Positions 9,790-20,400 of a stretch of 64,000 nt of DNA are shown here, one piece after another. The notes below the pieces were generated by a model. The model made no database searches. It was not told where the DNA came from and worked only from the letters and a program-made list of their open reading frames with translations. The translations under genes and the position numbers were made by a program. How positions within the stretch are numbered: position 1 is the first letter of the stretch; each line of letters begins with the position of its first letter. This DNA comes from Colius striatus. Its lineage: Eukaryota; Chordata; Aves; Coliiformes; Coliidae. The stretch spans positions 620,001-684,000 of the forward strand of contig NC_084776.1 of assembly GCF_028858725.1 (NCBI RefSeq). The letters are read 5' to 3'.

Positions 9790-11649
9790 CTGTTTATTAG
9801 AATGGTCACACCTTTGAAGCATACAGGATGGGCCGGTGCCAGCCTGCGCGCTGGCGGCCGGCGCAGGGGCTGCTGTAAGGAAGAAGCCAGTACAGCGATG
9901 GAAGGAGCTTTGTACACGGGGCGCGGGGCCGGGGCGGCCGGGGCTATGTACACCGGGAATAGAAAAGGGGGAGCTCATCGCTGGAGCATCGGGGCATCTG
10001 CAGACTATAAAGTGAGGTTTGAGGAGTGGCAGGGCCACGCGGGGCAGGGGGCTGAGCACGGAGCCACCCGTGGGACGGGGCTGCAGCCCGGGGTGGGCCC
10101 CGCAGCGCCCTGTGCCGCTGCGCACTGGACCCGGCCTGCCAGCGGCTGCAGGCCGGCCCCGCGGCTCGGGCTCGTCCTCGTGGGCTGTGCCAGCCCCCAG
10201 CCCTGGGCAACGCAAAGGCTGAGCCCCTGCGCCGAGGGCTGGTGGGGTCCCACTGTCCCAGGCAGGGACGGGTGGCCGTGAGCGTGTCCCGCGCCGCAGA
10301 ACAGGCGGGAGCAGGACTGGGGCCGTCCCCGTCCCGGCTCGGTGCAGGGGACCGTGAGCGGCGTCAGTCAGGGCTGCTCCCTGCGAGGTGGGAGCCCTGG
10401 GTGCGTCAGGGGATGGAGGGGAGGGGAAAGGGATGGCAAGCGAGTTGCAAGCTCCTCTTAACAAAAATTGCCTTTAAAAGGCAGAGGCTCGTGCCCCTGC
10501 AACGCCCAGCGCCTCAGAACGCGGCTGCGCGGCCGCCGCCGTGCGGGAGCCGAGGCCTCGCACACTCGACACGCTGCTGCCCAGTACACATGGAGCCGGT
10601 TCCCACCCCGGCACCGGTCCCAGAGCCAACGAAGGGGCAGCGTCCGCAGCGCTCCGCCGGCACCCCCAGCGCCGCCGTGCCGGGGCTCAAAGGAAGACGT
10701 GGTGCCCAGGCCCTGCGCCTGGGTGGGCAGAGGCCCCTCGGCTGCCCCGCGCCCGCTGGCACACGGCTGCTCCCTCCCTGCCGCGGCCGTGCCAAGAGGG
10801 GCCCCGCGGCCGGTCAGTGCTCGGCGCCGCGCTCCTCCGGGCCTCGCTTGCTCGGTGCGTGTGTGGACATGTGGGACTTTCACTTGGCTGTTACCGCTTT
10901 GCTTTTGTTGTTGTTGTTGCTTTGCTTTTAACTTTTTAGGTTTGTAATGTTTGATTTTTTTGTGTGTGTCTGTGGATTGTTTTTTGCCCTTCCTGGTCCC
11001 AGAAGGAAACGGCCACGGTTTCACTACAACAGAAACAGAGAGGCAGGTCTTTGGCTGGAGCAGCACACAGGGCAGCCCCCCGAGCCTCGCCCTGTGCCGC
11101 ACACCCCGTTCCTGCCTGGGGGCTGTCCCCGGGGTCCTGCACCCACCCCAGCCTGGCGCCGTCCCTGGAGCACCTCTGCCAGCTCCTCTCTCTGTTATGG
11201 GCTGAGGGGCTGCTGCCATCACACCCCTGTGTTTGTGAGCTGAGCATCTCCCCCTGCCTCGCAGAGGAGTGAGCCCTCTGCACCCCCAGCATGGGGCTTG
11301 GGCTGGAGCTGCACGGGGACTCTCGTCCCAGCTCTGGGGTTGGGGTACCACTGGGGCCAAGGGCCGTCCCTGCTCCCCATGGTCCCCAGAGGTGCCTGGG
11401 CAGGAGCTGCCCGTGCGGCGCGTGGCAGCGCCGGGGCACGGGGCAGGCGACGGTGCAGGAGCGGCGGGCGGGCGGCGGGACGAGCGGCTCGAGGGAACCC
11501 TACGGGCTCAGCGGAGCCCGGCGATGCCCAGCCCCAGGCCCCGGGCAGCGCCTGCGCTTCCTCCAGCGGCCCCGGGCTCTGTCTGCCTGGTTTGGTTTGG
11601 TGCTAGTGAGCGCTCAGTGTTAGTGGTGGGAGGGGCTGGGTCTGTCTTG

Positions 11650-11694
11650 CTAGTAGGGAGTGAAGCGGCTGTACCCTCCTCGGTATAGACTAGC
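11650..11694 (-). CDS. RBFOX3: RBFOX3 last coding exon, C-terminus [14 protein letters not shown]
   Basis: 45 nt after the acceptor TGATGTTTCAG encode [14 protein letters not shown] and TAG. It joins in phase 0 to the exon ending ...SIGTM. The peptide closely matches the RBFOX1/2 ending (RGGY.RFAPY). The human NeuN reference, as I recall it, stops at GTM, so this is a longer, family-type C-terminus that may be used alternatively. Confidence 0.85.
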   Translation of the reverse strand, partial: ASLYRGGYSRFTPY

Positions 11695-14600
11695 CTGAAA
11701 CATCAAAGATGAAAAAAAAGCCAATCAGTATTTGAGAGAGAGGCAAAGCCCAGTTCTTCCCTTCATTTTTTTCTCCTTTTTTCTTTTAAAATGCCACCAA
11801 ATTGTTTCTGTCCTTGGGACATGAGGGGCGGTCAGGGCTGTGGGCGCCCAGCGCTGCCTGGGCTCAGCGGCGGCTTGGGCTGCTGCCTGGCAGCCGAGCA
11901 CAGGCTGGCAGCCGTGGGGAGCATCGAGCCTCAGTGACCCCAGCGTGGCATTGCTGTAACTGGGCCTCCTCCTGCCTGCAGTGACCACAGAGGAGCCCAT
12001 CCCCATCCCTGCCGCAGCACCGGGCTGGCACCTGCCTGCCATCCCCTGTGGGACAGGGCTGCCTGGGGCTGGGGGTGCTGAGGGGCGCTGGGCAGCCCAG
12101 CCCCGGCGTGAAAAAAGGGAAGAAAAAGAGAGTTTGGCTTTGAGATCCCACCCATGAGTTGGATTTTTCATCTTTGATGCTGGCTGCAGAGCTGAGAGCC
12201 GCGTGCGTGCGTGGGCTGCAGGCGCCGGCAGGCACACGCCTGCTGCCTGTGCGGGATGCATGTGGGTCTGGGGATGTGGGACGAGACAGGGATGTGCGAG
12301 GACAAATGGGGACCTGGTCCCCAGGCAGGGCCCATGCAGTCAGTGTCGGGGGTAGCCAGGACCCCGCCCCTGGCATGTGTGGGCAGGACTGCACAGGGCT
12401 GCACCAGTGGGTGTGACGGGGCACGGGGTGGGTGGGGGTCTCCTCTCTCTCCTGCCTGCAGACAGAGCCTGGCAGGGGCTGCGCTGCTCCTGCCGCTGCC
12501 GCCGGCTCCCCCCGCAGCCCCTGCACCCCGCGAGCGTCCCGGCTGCTGGGCCGGGCCCCCTCCCCAGGCCGGCTGCAGCTCACATCGAGGGGCAAAGAAA
12601 GGCCGCAGGGGGTGCTCTTACCATGGTGCCGATGCTGTACGTGGCGGCGGGGCCGATGGTGTGGTGGTACGGGTCTGCCGCGGCGTACACTCTGCCGTAA
12701 CTAGGAGCAAACACAGCACTGGGTGTTAGTATCCAGGGTCGGGGGGCTGTCTCCCCTCAGCAGCCCCCCTCCCTTTGCTGTGCCCAGGAGCCCCTCGGGC
12801 TCCCCGCTTCTCCCTTTGCAGAGTGAGCCCCAGGAGAGCACGTGGGCCTTGGTTTGCAGGATGCCTTCATGGTGCCTGGCTCTGGTCTCATCCTGTGGGG
12901 CTTGAGCTGTGGGTGTGTGGGGCCGGTTGCTGCAGGAGGAAATGGGGCATCATCCCCCGGAGCAGTGCTGCGGTGCTCACCTGTCGCTGTACGCTGCTGC
13001 TGCTGCTGCAGGCTGAGCGTATCTGTAGGCAGCGTAACCCCCCTGCAGCAGAGAGAGACGTGTCAGTGAGGGGGCAGCCTGGGGGGCTGGGGAAGCTGCA
13101 CACCCCTGGGCACTGCCAAGGAGCAGCGAAGAGACCCCATGGGAGCCGGTGCTTGTGCCACCCAGCACACAGCAGCCTCATTAACCATTCCCCAGGGGCT
13201 CTCACAAACATTAACCTTAAAACATTAAACTTCCAGAGGAGAGAATGTCACCTCCCTGATCGCTTTAATGAGGTGTCATGTTAGATAAATCCTTCAGCTG
13301 CCCGCCTGAAATATCACCCACGGCTTCTTAAATACGGAGGTTAAACGTGGGTGTGAGAGGGCACCGGCGCCCGCCATGGCTGGGGACGCCACACAGGGCC
13401 CTGCGAGGGGCTGCCTGCGGCACAGGACCCACGCGGTGCCAACCCTGCCCACTCCCCTCTGCCCGGGCTCCAGCTGCCTTCCCTGGGGAAGGAGCTGGCA
13501 GGGGGCAGAGCCCAAGGCTGAGCCCCCCTGGTGCCGCTCGCTCCCAGACCCTGGCACAGCAGCACTTACGTAGATCTCGGCTCCGTAGAACCCGTCCTGG
13601 TAGACGACCCTGCAAGGAAGGTGGAGGCATCAGAGCCCAGCCTGTGCCACTGGCTGCCAGGGAGGGTTGAAATGGGGGGAGCTGCTGCTAGAGAGGCCAC
13701 CCAGGCAGCCTGAGGTCACATCCTGGGCTAGGACTCCCGGTAGCGAGGGCAGGGATGTGGGGGTGGGCACAGGGCAGGTGGTGCCACAGGGATGGAGAGG
13801 TCCAGGGCATGACCATTGCTGGGAGCAGCCACAGATCGCCATGTCTGTGCCTGACACTGGAGTGGCCGCGTGTGCCGGGACAGAGCATTCCCATTGAACC
13901 ACCCACCTCAGCCGGGGTGCCGGCCGGTGCTTTGGGGCACAGGGGCTGCTGGACCCAGGGTCAGCCCAGAGGCAGCAGCTGGGGGAAGGGTGTCACAAAG
14001 CCCAAGCCCAGGAGGTGCTGGGGGAGCTTCCGATGGCAGCGGAACTGGAGCGATGTGTTGGCAAAGGTGCCGGTGCTGGTGGGTACTCACGCGCCGTAGG
14101 TGGGGATGGGCGGGGGCGGCGGCGCAGCTCGGAAAGTGTTGTAGACGGCACGTCCTCGTCCCCGTAGGTGAGCCCCTCGGTAGGCCACGGCTGTCCCCGT
14201 GGCGGGGTAGGGGAACCCCGTTACTGCGGGAGGGAGGGAGGGATGTGGTGGGGCCGGGCGCTGTGTGGGGCCAGTGTCAGGGGGGACCCACGGCAGGGCT
14301 GGCCCCAACCCCGTGTTACCTGCGTAGAACTCGGGGCCGTAGACCGCTCCCACCACCGGGTTCAGCTTCCAGCCTGTGGGCACAGAGAGCTGGTGAGGCC
14401 GAGGGCATCCTCCCCCTGTGCTCCCCCCACCCCGGCCGGGCTCCAAGGGGCAGCAGCTCCCATCCCAGCGGCCGCCCTCCTGAATGCCTGAAGGTGTGAC
14501 GGGTGTTTGCTGCAGGAGCTGAGCAGCAGCCTGGCAGCGAGGATGCTCGGGGATGCCCCCACCACCGCAGCTCCAGCCCGTACCGTTGGTGTAAGGGTTG

Positions 14601-17369
14601 GCAGCCTTCTTGTTCGTCATGACCCGGGCTGTGGCGTTGTTCACCTGTGGGGAGAGGAGGGAGCTCAGTGCCTGGGGGCTGTGGGGCTGGTGGGGCTGTG
14701 CCCAGGCCCACTCGGCTGCACTCGGCGTGTCACTGCTGCTTCAGGTGCCAGAGTGAAGGGTGGCAGCAGCACGGGGAGACGTGGGGCGAGTCTCTGCCCG
14801 CAGCCACGCTGCCGTGACACTGTCCTGCCCGTCCCCCCAGCCCAGGCCTCCCAGCTCGAGTGACAGGCACTGGTTGGGCTGGTGGCCAGTGCCCTCACCG
14901 CTGCGGTGTCATTGCTCAGGCTGAGCCCTGACATGCTGCCACCAGGTCCAGACACCTCCTGTGTCCACCCCAGCCCACCTTGGCCCACAGGAAGGACAGA
15001 CAGTGGGCAGAAGCCCAGCTCCCTCCTGCGAGTGCCTGTGAGCTCCTGCCTGCTTTGTCAGACCATGTTCTCCATGGGGGCATCACTGGGCCCTGCCCGG
15101 CTGCCCTGCCCTGTGCTGAGCATTGCTGGCAACCTCAGCATCCTGCTGCCCCCTCCCCATGCTGCCCCACTTCCCACCGCCAGCAACCAGCAAGGTCCTG
15201 CCAAGGAGCCAGCAGAGCCTGATCCCTCTGCCTGGCTTGAAGAAAGAGAAGCCTTGTTGTCTGGGCAGCGTGGCAGCTGCCTGCACAGCACCCTGCCCTC
15301 TCTGGCACAGCACACGGAGCAGAGAGCCCCCCTGCTCCCTGCAGAGCTCAGGGCGGCTGAGCAGAGGCATGGGGGGCTCCTTGTGTCAAGGGCTGACTGT
15401 CCCGGCAGCCGGCACACACGCTCCCGGACGCATGCACGCGCTGGGCACGGCTCCCCCGGGCATGCGGGACCGGGCTGGGACCTGGCGCTGCCCCAACGCG
15501 TCCCCTGCCCCAGCTCTCCCCTGGCTGCAGCCCCAGGCAGGAGAAAGCCCCCTGGGCAGGGCCAGGGGCCGCACGCACACGCGGGCATGGCACTAGCACA
15601 CTTATCTGAGCACCTCAATCTTCCGGCCCTCTACGATGGTGCCATTCAGCTTCTCCCGTGCCCGGTCGGCATCTGTGCTAGTTTCAAAAGTTACAAACCC
15701 AAAACCCTGTGAGCAGAGGAGAAAAGGAGAAAGAAAGAGACAGAAAGAGACAGAGAGAGGGTGCGGGGACAGAGAGAGAGAGGGGGTGAATCAGGAGAGC
15801 TGGCGCAGGAGATGAGGCTGCCGCAGTGCAGAGATGGAGAGCCCAGGCTGGGGTCCCCGCTCGGGCCGGGGGTCCCAGCTGAGGCCCCGGCATCGCCTGC
15901 GAGCTGGGAGGAGAGTCTGGGAGAGGGGCACAGAAAGCAGGGAAGATACAACAGAGACATCCACACAGAGAGGGACACGAGCTGCCTGTGCAGGGGGGCA
16001 GAGCAAGCCCAGCCCTCCCTCCAGTGCTCAGGGACCCACATTGCCCGGTGATGGGGTACCCCATGCCTGGGTCCTGCAGGGCAGCAGAGGAGGGGAGAGC
16101 GGGTAGAGGAGCTGCTGGGCACCCCGGCTTCACCTGGTCCCCTCCCCAAAACAGCACCAGCCACAGGCAGCACCCACCTTAGAGCCCCGCTCATTGAAAA
16201 TGATCTCCACGTCCAGGATCTTCCCAAATTGCTGCAAGAGGAGAGGGCAGAGGGGTGAGCACCCACAGAGCCCCCAGCCCCACACCTGGGGCTGCTGGCA
16301 CAGGGCTGCCATGGGGACTCCTGGTGCCATGCAGGCAGGGCTGGGGCAGGGTCCCTGCGGTGCTGTGGGGCAAAGAGCAGAGAGCAGAGGCTGCAGGTGC
16401 CTGGATGGGGCTGGACTCACCCCGAACATTTGCCGCAAATCGGGGTCCCGGAATCGGAAGGGGATGTTGGAGACGTGTAACCTCTTGGGCTGCTGCTTGT
16501 CTGTGTTGTCTGAGGAGTGTAGCTGCTGGCTGTCTGTCTGTGCCGCCTCGTCTGTCTGCTGAGGGAAGCACCACCGGCTGTCAGCCCGGGACTTCCCAGC
16601 CCCACGTTCCCCCTCCCCTGTGCCTGGCCCTGCCCCAGGGGCACCCTTGACCCAGTGGTCCCCAAGCTCTGGGCAGCACCCTGTGGGTCTCCCCACAGCC
16701 CAGTGAGCTGGGAGGTGATGGAGGGAATCTCTGCCTGCAGAGACTTGAGGAATGCCCAGCCTGGGGAAGAGCCATCGCCCCTGCCCACAGCCAGCGGGGT
16801 CAGAGCACCACCCACTCCAGGGGACTGCGTGTTGGGGGGCACAGGGAACACACCCTGGGGTGACCCCGTGCAGAGGGACAGCCAGCATCATCATGTGGCT
16901 TCTCCCGCTGTCGCCGGGCGGCACACGGGCACGCTGCAGCCGGGCTGCGAAGTGCTCAGCTCAGCACTTTCCTGGCGCTGCATTACAAGCTCGTAATTGA
17001 AGCTCTCTGGTGGGAAGGCAGCCAAGCAGGTAGATTACAAGTGATTAGAAACGACAGGAGGGGCTGTGAGGGAGCAAGCTGGCGAGGGCAACCCACCCAG
17101 CACCCCAAGGGATCGCAGCCAGCCCAGCACCGCTGCCCCCGCGCCCTTACCGGTACCGTCTGCGTCCCTGCTATGGACTGTGTGCTGGCGTCGGTGCCCG
17201 GCTGCTCGGCGTGGCTCTGTGCTGGTGTGTAGAGGGTCATGGCGTGCTCTGGTACTGTGCTTTGCCCCGAGTAGTCCTGTGTGGGGTGCGGGTGCGGCGG
17301 CGCGTATTCTGCGGGGATCCCGTTCTGGGGGGGTGGGGGGTACTGGGCCGGAGGGTAGGGCTGAGCCAT
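11650..17369 (-). CDS. RBFOX3: RNA-binding Fox-1 homolog 3 (NeuN), all conserved coding exons
   Basis: Minus-strand exons in transcript order: 17402-17151 (ATG at 17369), 16558-16421, 16231-16178, 15706-15614, 14644-14584, 14373-14320, 14223-14091, 13609-13570, 13042-12981, 12700-12622, 11694-11650. They join in frame to 325 aa, and every intron is GT-AG. Residues 1-98 are the Pro/Gln-rich N-terminus ([20 protein letters not shown]). The single RRM covers about 98-176, with RNP2 LHVSNI at 100-105 and RNP1 KGFGFVTF at 137-144. The C-terminal part carries [17 protein letters not shown], the Tyr-rich [12 protein letters not shown] and a six-Ala run. The protein binds UGCAUG in pre-mRNA of neurons and controls alternative splicing; NeuN is the classic nuclear marker of mature neurons. 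The 54-nt and 93-nt exons inside the RRM match family exon sizes exactly. The MAQ start has G at -3 and G at +4. The first exon also encodes [11 protein letters not shown] upstream of MAQ, as in RBFOX1/2, so longer N-terminal isoforms are expected. Confidence 0.96.
11701..11716 (-). repeat. Inverted repeat arm at the 3' splice site of the last RBFOX3 exon
   Basis: Reads TTTTTCATCTTTGATG in the transcript and occupies positions -7 to -22 before the last coding exon, that is, its polypyrimidine tract. It is a perfect 16-nt reverse complement of 12164-12179. Confidence 0.85.
12164..12179 (-). repeat. Upstream inverted repeat arm in the RBFOX3 last intron
   Basis: Reads CATCAAAGATGAAAAA in the transcript, so it can pair with the arm at 11701-11716. 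The loop between the arms is about 447 nt. Similarity extends a few bases further (TTGG next to the arm) with mismatches. Confidence 0.85.
15431..15436 (-). promoter_or_regulatory. RBFOX3: UGCAUG RBFOX binding motif downstream of the 93-nt RRM exon
   Basis: Plus-strand CATGCA, read as TGCATG in the RBFOX3 transcript, about 177 nt past the 93-nt exon (15614-15706). A second GCATG lies at 15461-15465. In RBFOX1 and RBFOX2 this exon is under autoregulation through Fox motifs in flanking introns. Confidence 0.5.
15720..15785. repeat. GA-rich simple repeat in an RBFOX3 intron
   Basis: Purine-rich run of AGAAAGAGACAG-type units just 5' (in the transcript) of the 93-nt exon. In the minus-strand transcript it is a long CU-rich tract adjoining the acceptor at 15707-15709, and could bind polypyrimidine-tract proteins. 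Confidence 0.6.
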
Positions 17370-17402
17370 CGCGTCCGGCGGAGCCGTGGCGTCCTGGTTA
17401 CC

Positions 17403-20400
17403 CTGCCGAGACAGCGGCACCAGCCCCTTACCCATCAGGGGCCCCGGGATGCTGGGGTTACCACCTGCCCCAGGGAGGGGGCCTGGTCCCCTCAGCCAGA
17501 CCCAGCCCCCTCAGCCCCAGCACAGCCTTTGCTGTCCACCCCCAACCCAGGTCTCTGTGCCATGGCAGCTCCCGGGTGGCATTGCCAGCAGCTGAGCCCC
17601 CATCTCCCCTCACTCCGGAGTCGTGACTGCCCAGTGCTTGGGGCTCAGGCAGCAGGAGGATGGAGCATCCCCTCACCCCCTCCACTGGGTCTTAATTAGG
17701 GGAGCCTGCACAGCACCTTCTCCTCCATGAAGGAAACCAGGGCAGCCCTTGGATTGGAGCCCTGTGTGGGGCAAAGCAAAGCCAGGAGAGTAACATTGCT
17801 CCAGGGGGGGCTGCAGAGCACCAGTACCCACAGAGGCAGCAGTGAAGGGGAGCAAGGCCAGGGAAGGGAGGCAGGGAAGGGCAGCCAGGAGGGATGCCAA
17901 CGGCCCCTTGGCAAACACCAGACATGGATCAATTAACTGCTAAATATTTGATTAGACCTTTTGCTCTAACTCAGCGGCTGGGCTGCCCTGGTCAAACGGG
18001 GTGAGCTGCACCCGCACCACGCGCCAAGGGCTGCCCGCTGGGGTTGGGGCTGCCAGCCTGGGCCTCTCCTGCACACCCATCCTCACAGCCCTGCATGCAC
18101 TCTCCAGCTCTCCTCTCTCACCCACATGTGTGCAGCACCGGCAGCCACAGACACCCACCGTGGCACACGGCAGCAGCTCCCGCCATGGCCAAGAGGCCAC
18201 GACCGCCTGGGCCAGCGCCAGCAGCCCCTCAGTGCTTTACAACCTGCCGTGGCAGCCACTCGCCCATGAAATACAGCTGCGGCTCAGCCCTGCAGACAGG
18301 CTCCTTAATTGTGTGTGTGGCCGATTTATGGCGTGGAGGGGCAGCGGGGGGCTGCTGGGGGGCCGCAGCTGGCAGAGCTGGCGAGGCCATCGCGCCTGCG
18401 AGGGAGGCAGCGGAGCCCGTGCTGGGGACCACGTGCAGACCCCGCTACAGATCTGCAAGTCACCGGCAGCTGCGCCAGCGCCTTCCGTGCTGACTCAGCT
18501 GCTGGGGGCCACGCCAGCCTCAGGCACCTGCCAGCACGGCCAGGGGCTGCCGGAGCTGCGGGGCGGTGCAGCCCCATCGAGCCAGGCAGCCGGGGTGATG
18601 CTCCTGCCTGCACCACTGAGGGTTTCCATCCTGTGCCCAGTGCCCGATTGCCCCTGCCTGCAACCCCTGCTCACATCTGACCCTCCCAGCCTGCGAAGGG
18701 AGCCAGCAGCAGGAGCAGCCAGGGCCGCTCCTGCATTCCCTGTGCTGGACACTCGTCCTTGAGGATGGGCACCACTGCCCAGGCGGGATGAGCCAGCAGG
18801 CAGGGGGATGAAGGTGGGTGCTGGGGCAGAGATCATCCCCACCTGCCCAAGTCTTGGGCCCCACTGGCCCCTTGCCAGCCTATCCCGACAGCCACGTTCA
18901 TATCTGTTATTAATTAGAGCCGTCGCAGTGCTTGTCAGCCTGAGTATTATTTCATTCAGGGACCATTAAGTTCCCCTGTTTTGCTGCCGGTGCTGCAGAG
19001 GTGCAGACCTATGGCTCCCAGTGCCTTCCTCCCAACAGCACTGCCCCTCCATCCCTGGGCAGGGCCAGGGCTCGGTGGTGGGGGGATGCCAGGGGCAAGG
19101 GCCCCTGGGGAGGGGTATGGCAACTGGTTTGGCTGTGCAAGGCCCATCGATGTCACAGAGAAGTGGCTGCCTCCGTTCCACACCTAACACTGCCTGGGCC
19201 CTCCTCTGTCTGCAGCTCCAAGCAGCCTGCAGTGTGGGAACAGCCCTGTCCCCAGACAGTGAGCGAGCCCCTCTGCCCCCCAACACAGCAGTGCTTGAGC
19301 CCGTACCAGAGAAACCCCTTCCCTGGGTCTCTCCTTGTGCCAAGTACCTGGGGGATCCTGGGGACCCACCTCTGCCCCACAGCTCAGGGTGCCCAGCTGC
19401 ACAGTGAGCCCTCCGTGGTGCCAGGGACAGGGGTCTGACAGGCATCCCCTGCTCACACTGCCCAGGGTGTGGGGGATGCTCCTGCCCAGCACTTTGTGAG
19501 GCATCTATATTAAAAGAAATTCTGATCATTGATAGCCTGTAGCCCTGATTTAATACAGGAGACAGATCAGTGCAGAACTCAAAGCTGAGCATGGAGCAAA
19601 GCCATCAGTATTTGACATAGCATGGGGGGCACGAGCAGCACCCCAGTGCCTCTGCTCCCCACTCTGCCCCTCTGCTTGGGCAGGATAGCCTCAGGGCTGT
19701 GGCACAGCCTTAGGTGAACCATCACGGGGCTGAGAGCAGAGGGGCTGGGATGAGGAGCTGAGGCTTTTGCCATCAAGGGGCTCTGGGAAGCGCAGGACAG
19801 GCTGCTGCATCCCATGGGCATCCTGCTGCTCCAGCTCCTCTACAGAGCACTGTGCCAAGCAGCTTGAGGAGCCCCGGAGGCCCAGGTAGCCCCCGGGAGT
19901 GGCTCCATCCAGCTGGATGCAGGAAACTCCCCAAGCCCAGCACGAGGGGCAGAGCTGGCAGGACCCTCAGCTCCCCTGACGGTGTCCCCTGCCCTGCCCG
20001 CGGCTCAGCCTCGTGCCACCAGCCCTGTGCAGCGGCTGCCGCAGCAGGCAGGGGGTAGATATCATCTTTAGCTGATTAAATGTCCCTCATTAACGAGTTT
20101 CTTTAATTAATGAAGTTTTTTTTGTTTGCTCCACTTGCTTTCTCCCCACTGCACTCTGCCTCCTCAGCACAATCCAGGCCATTTCCTTTCAAGTCATTTA
20201 GCGCGTGGGGCCGGTTCCTGCCGACGCCGCACTTTGGTGATTGTGCCTGTCAGCTCGGGGCTGACGACGCCATTTCTAACATTTGCTCCTTTCTAAGCAA
20301 ACAGCGCACCAGGAGCCCCCAAACACAGAGAACACGTCTGAGCAATGAGCTGAGCACAGAGCATCAGGCTGACGACAGGGCACGCGCTGGCCCCAGCACC

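Larger units (their letters stand above)
9700..11649 (-). other. RBFOX3: RBFOX3 3' UTR
   Basis: About 1.95 kb between the stop codon (11650-11652) and two minus-strand AATAAA signals at 9793-9798 and 9717-9722. The middle is GC-rich. Patches that are A-rich in the transcript (about 10900-10990) include (CAA)n and a CA/GT run. I see no open frame of interest. The extent is inferred from the poly(A) signals. Confidence 0.6.

Noticed and set aside
17370-17435. Upstream in-frame ATG giving [11 protein letters not shown] before [11 protein letters not shown]
   Set aside because: The bases upstream of 17402 are the intron's acceptor (CTGTCTCGGCAG); the exon starts at GGTAACCAG, as in RBFOX1/2.
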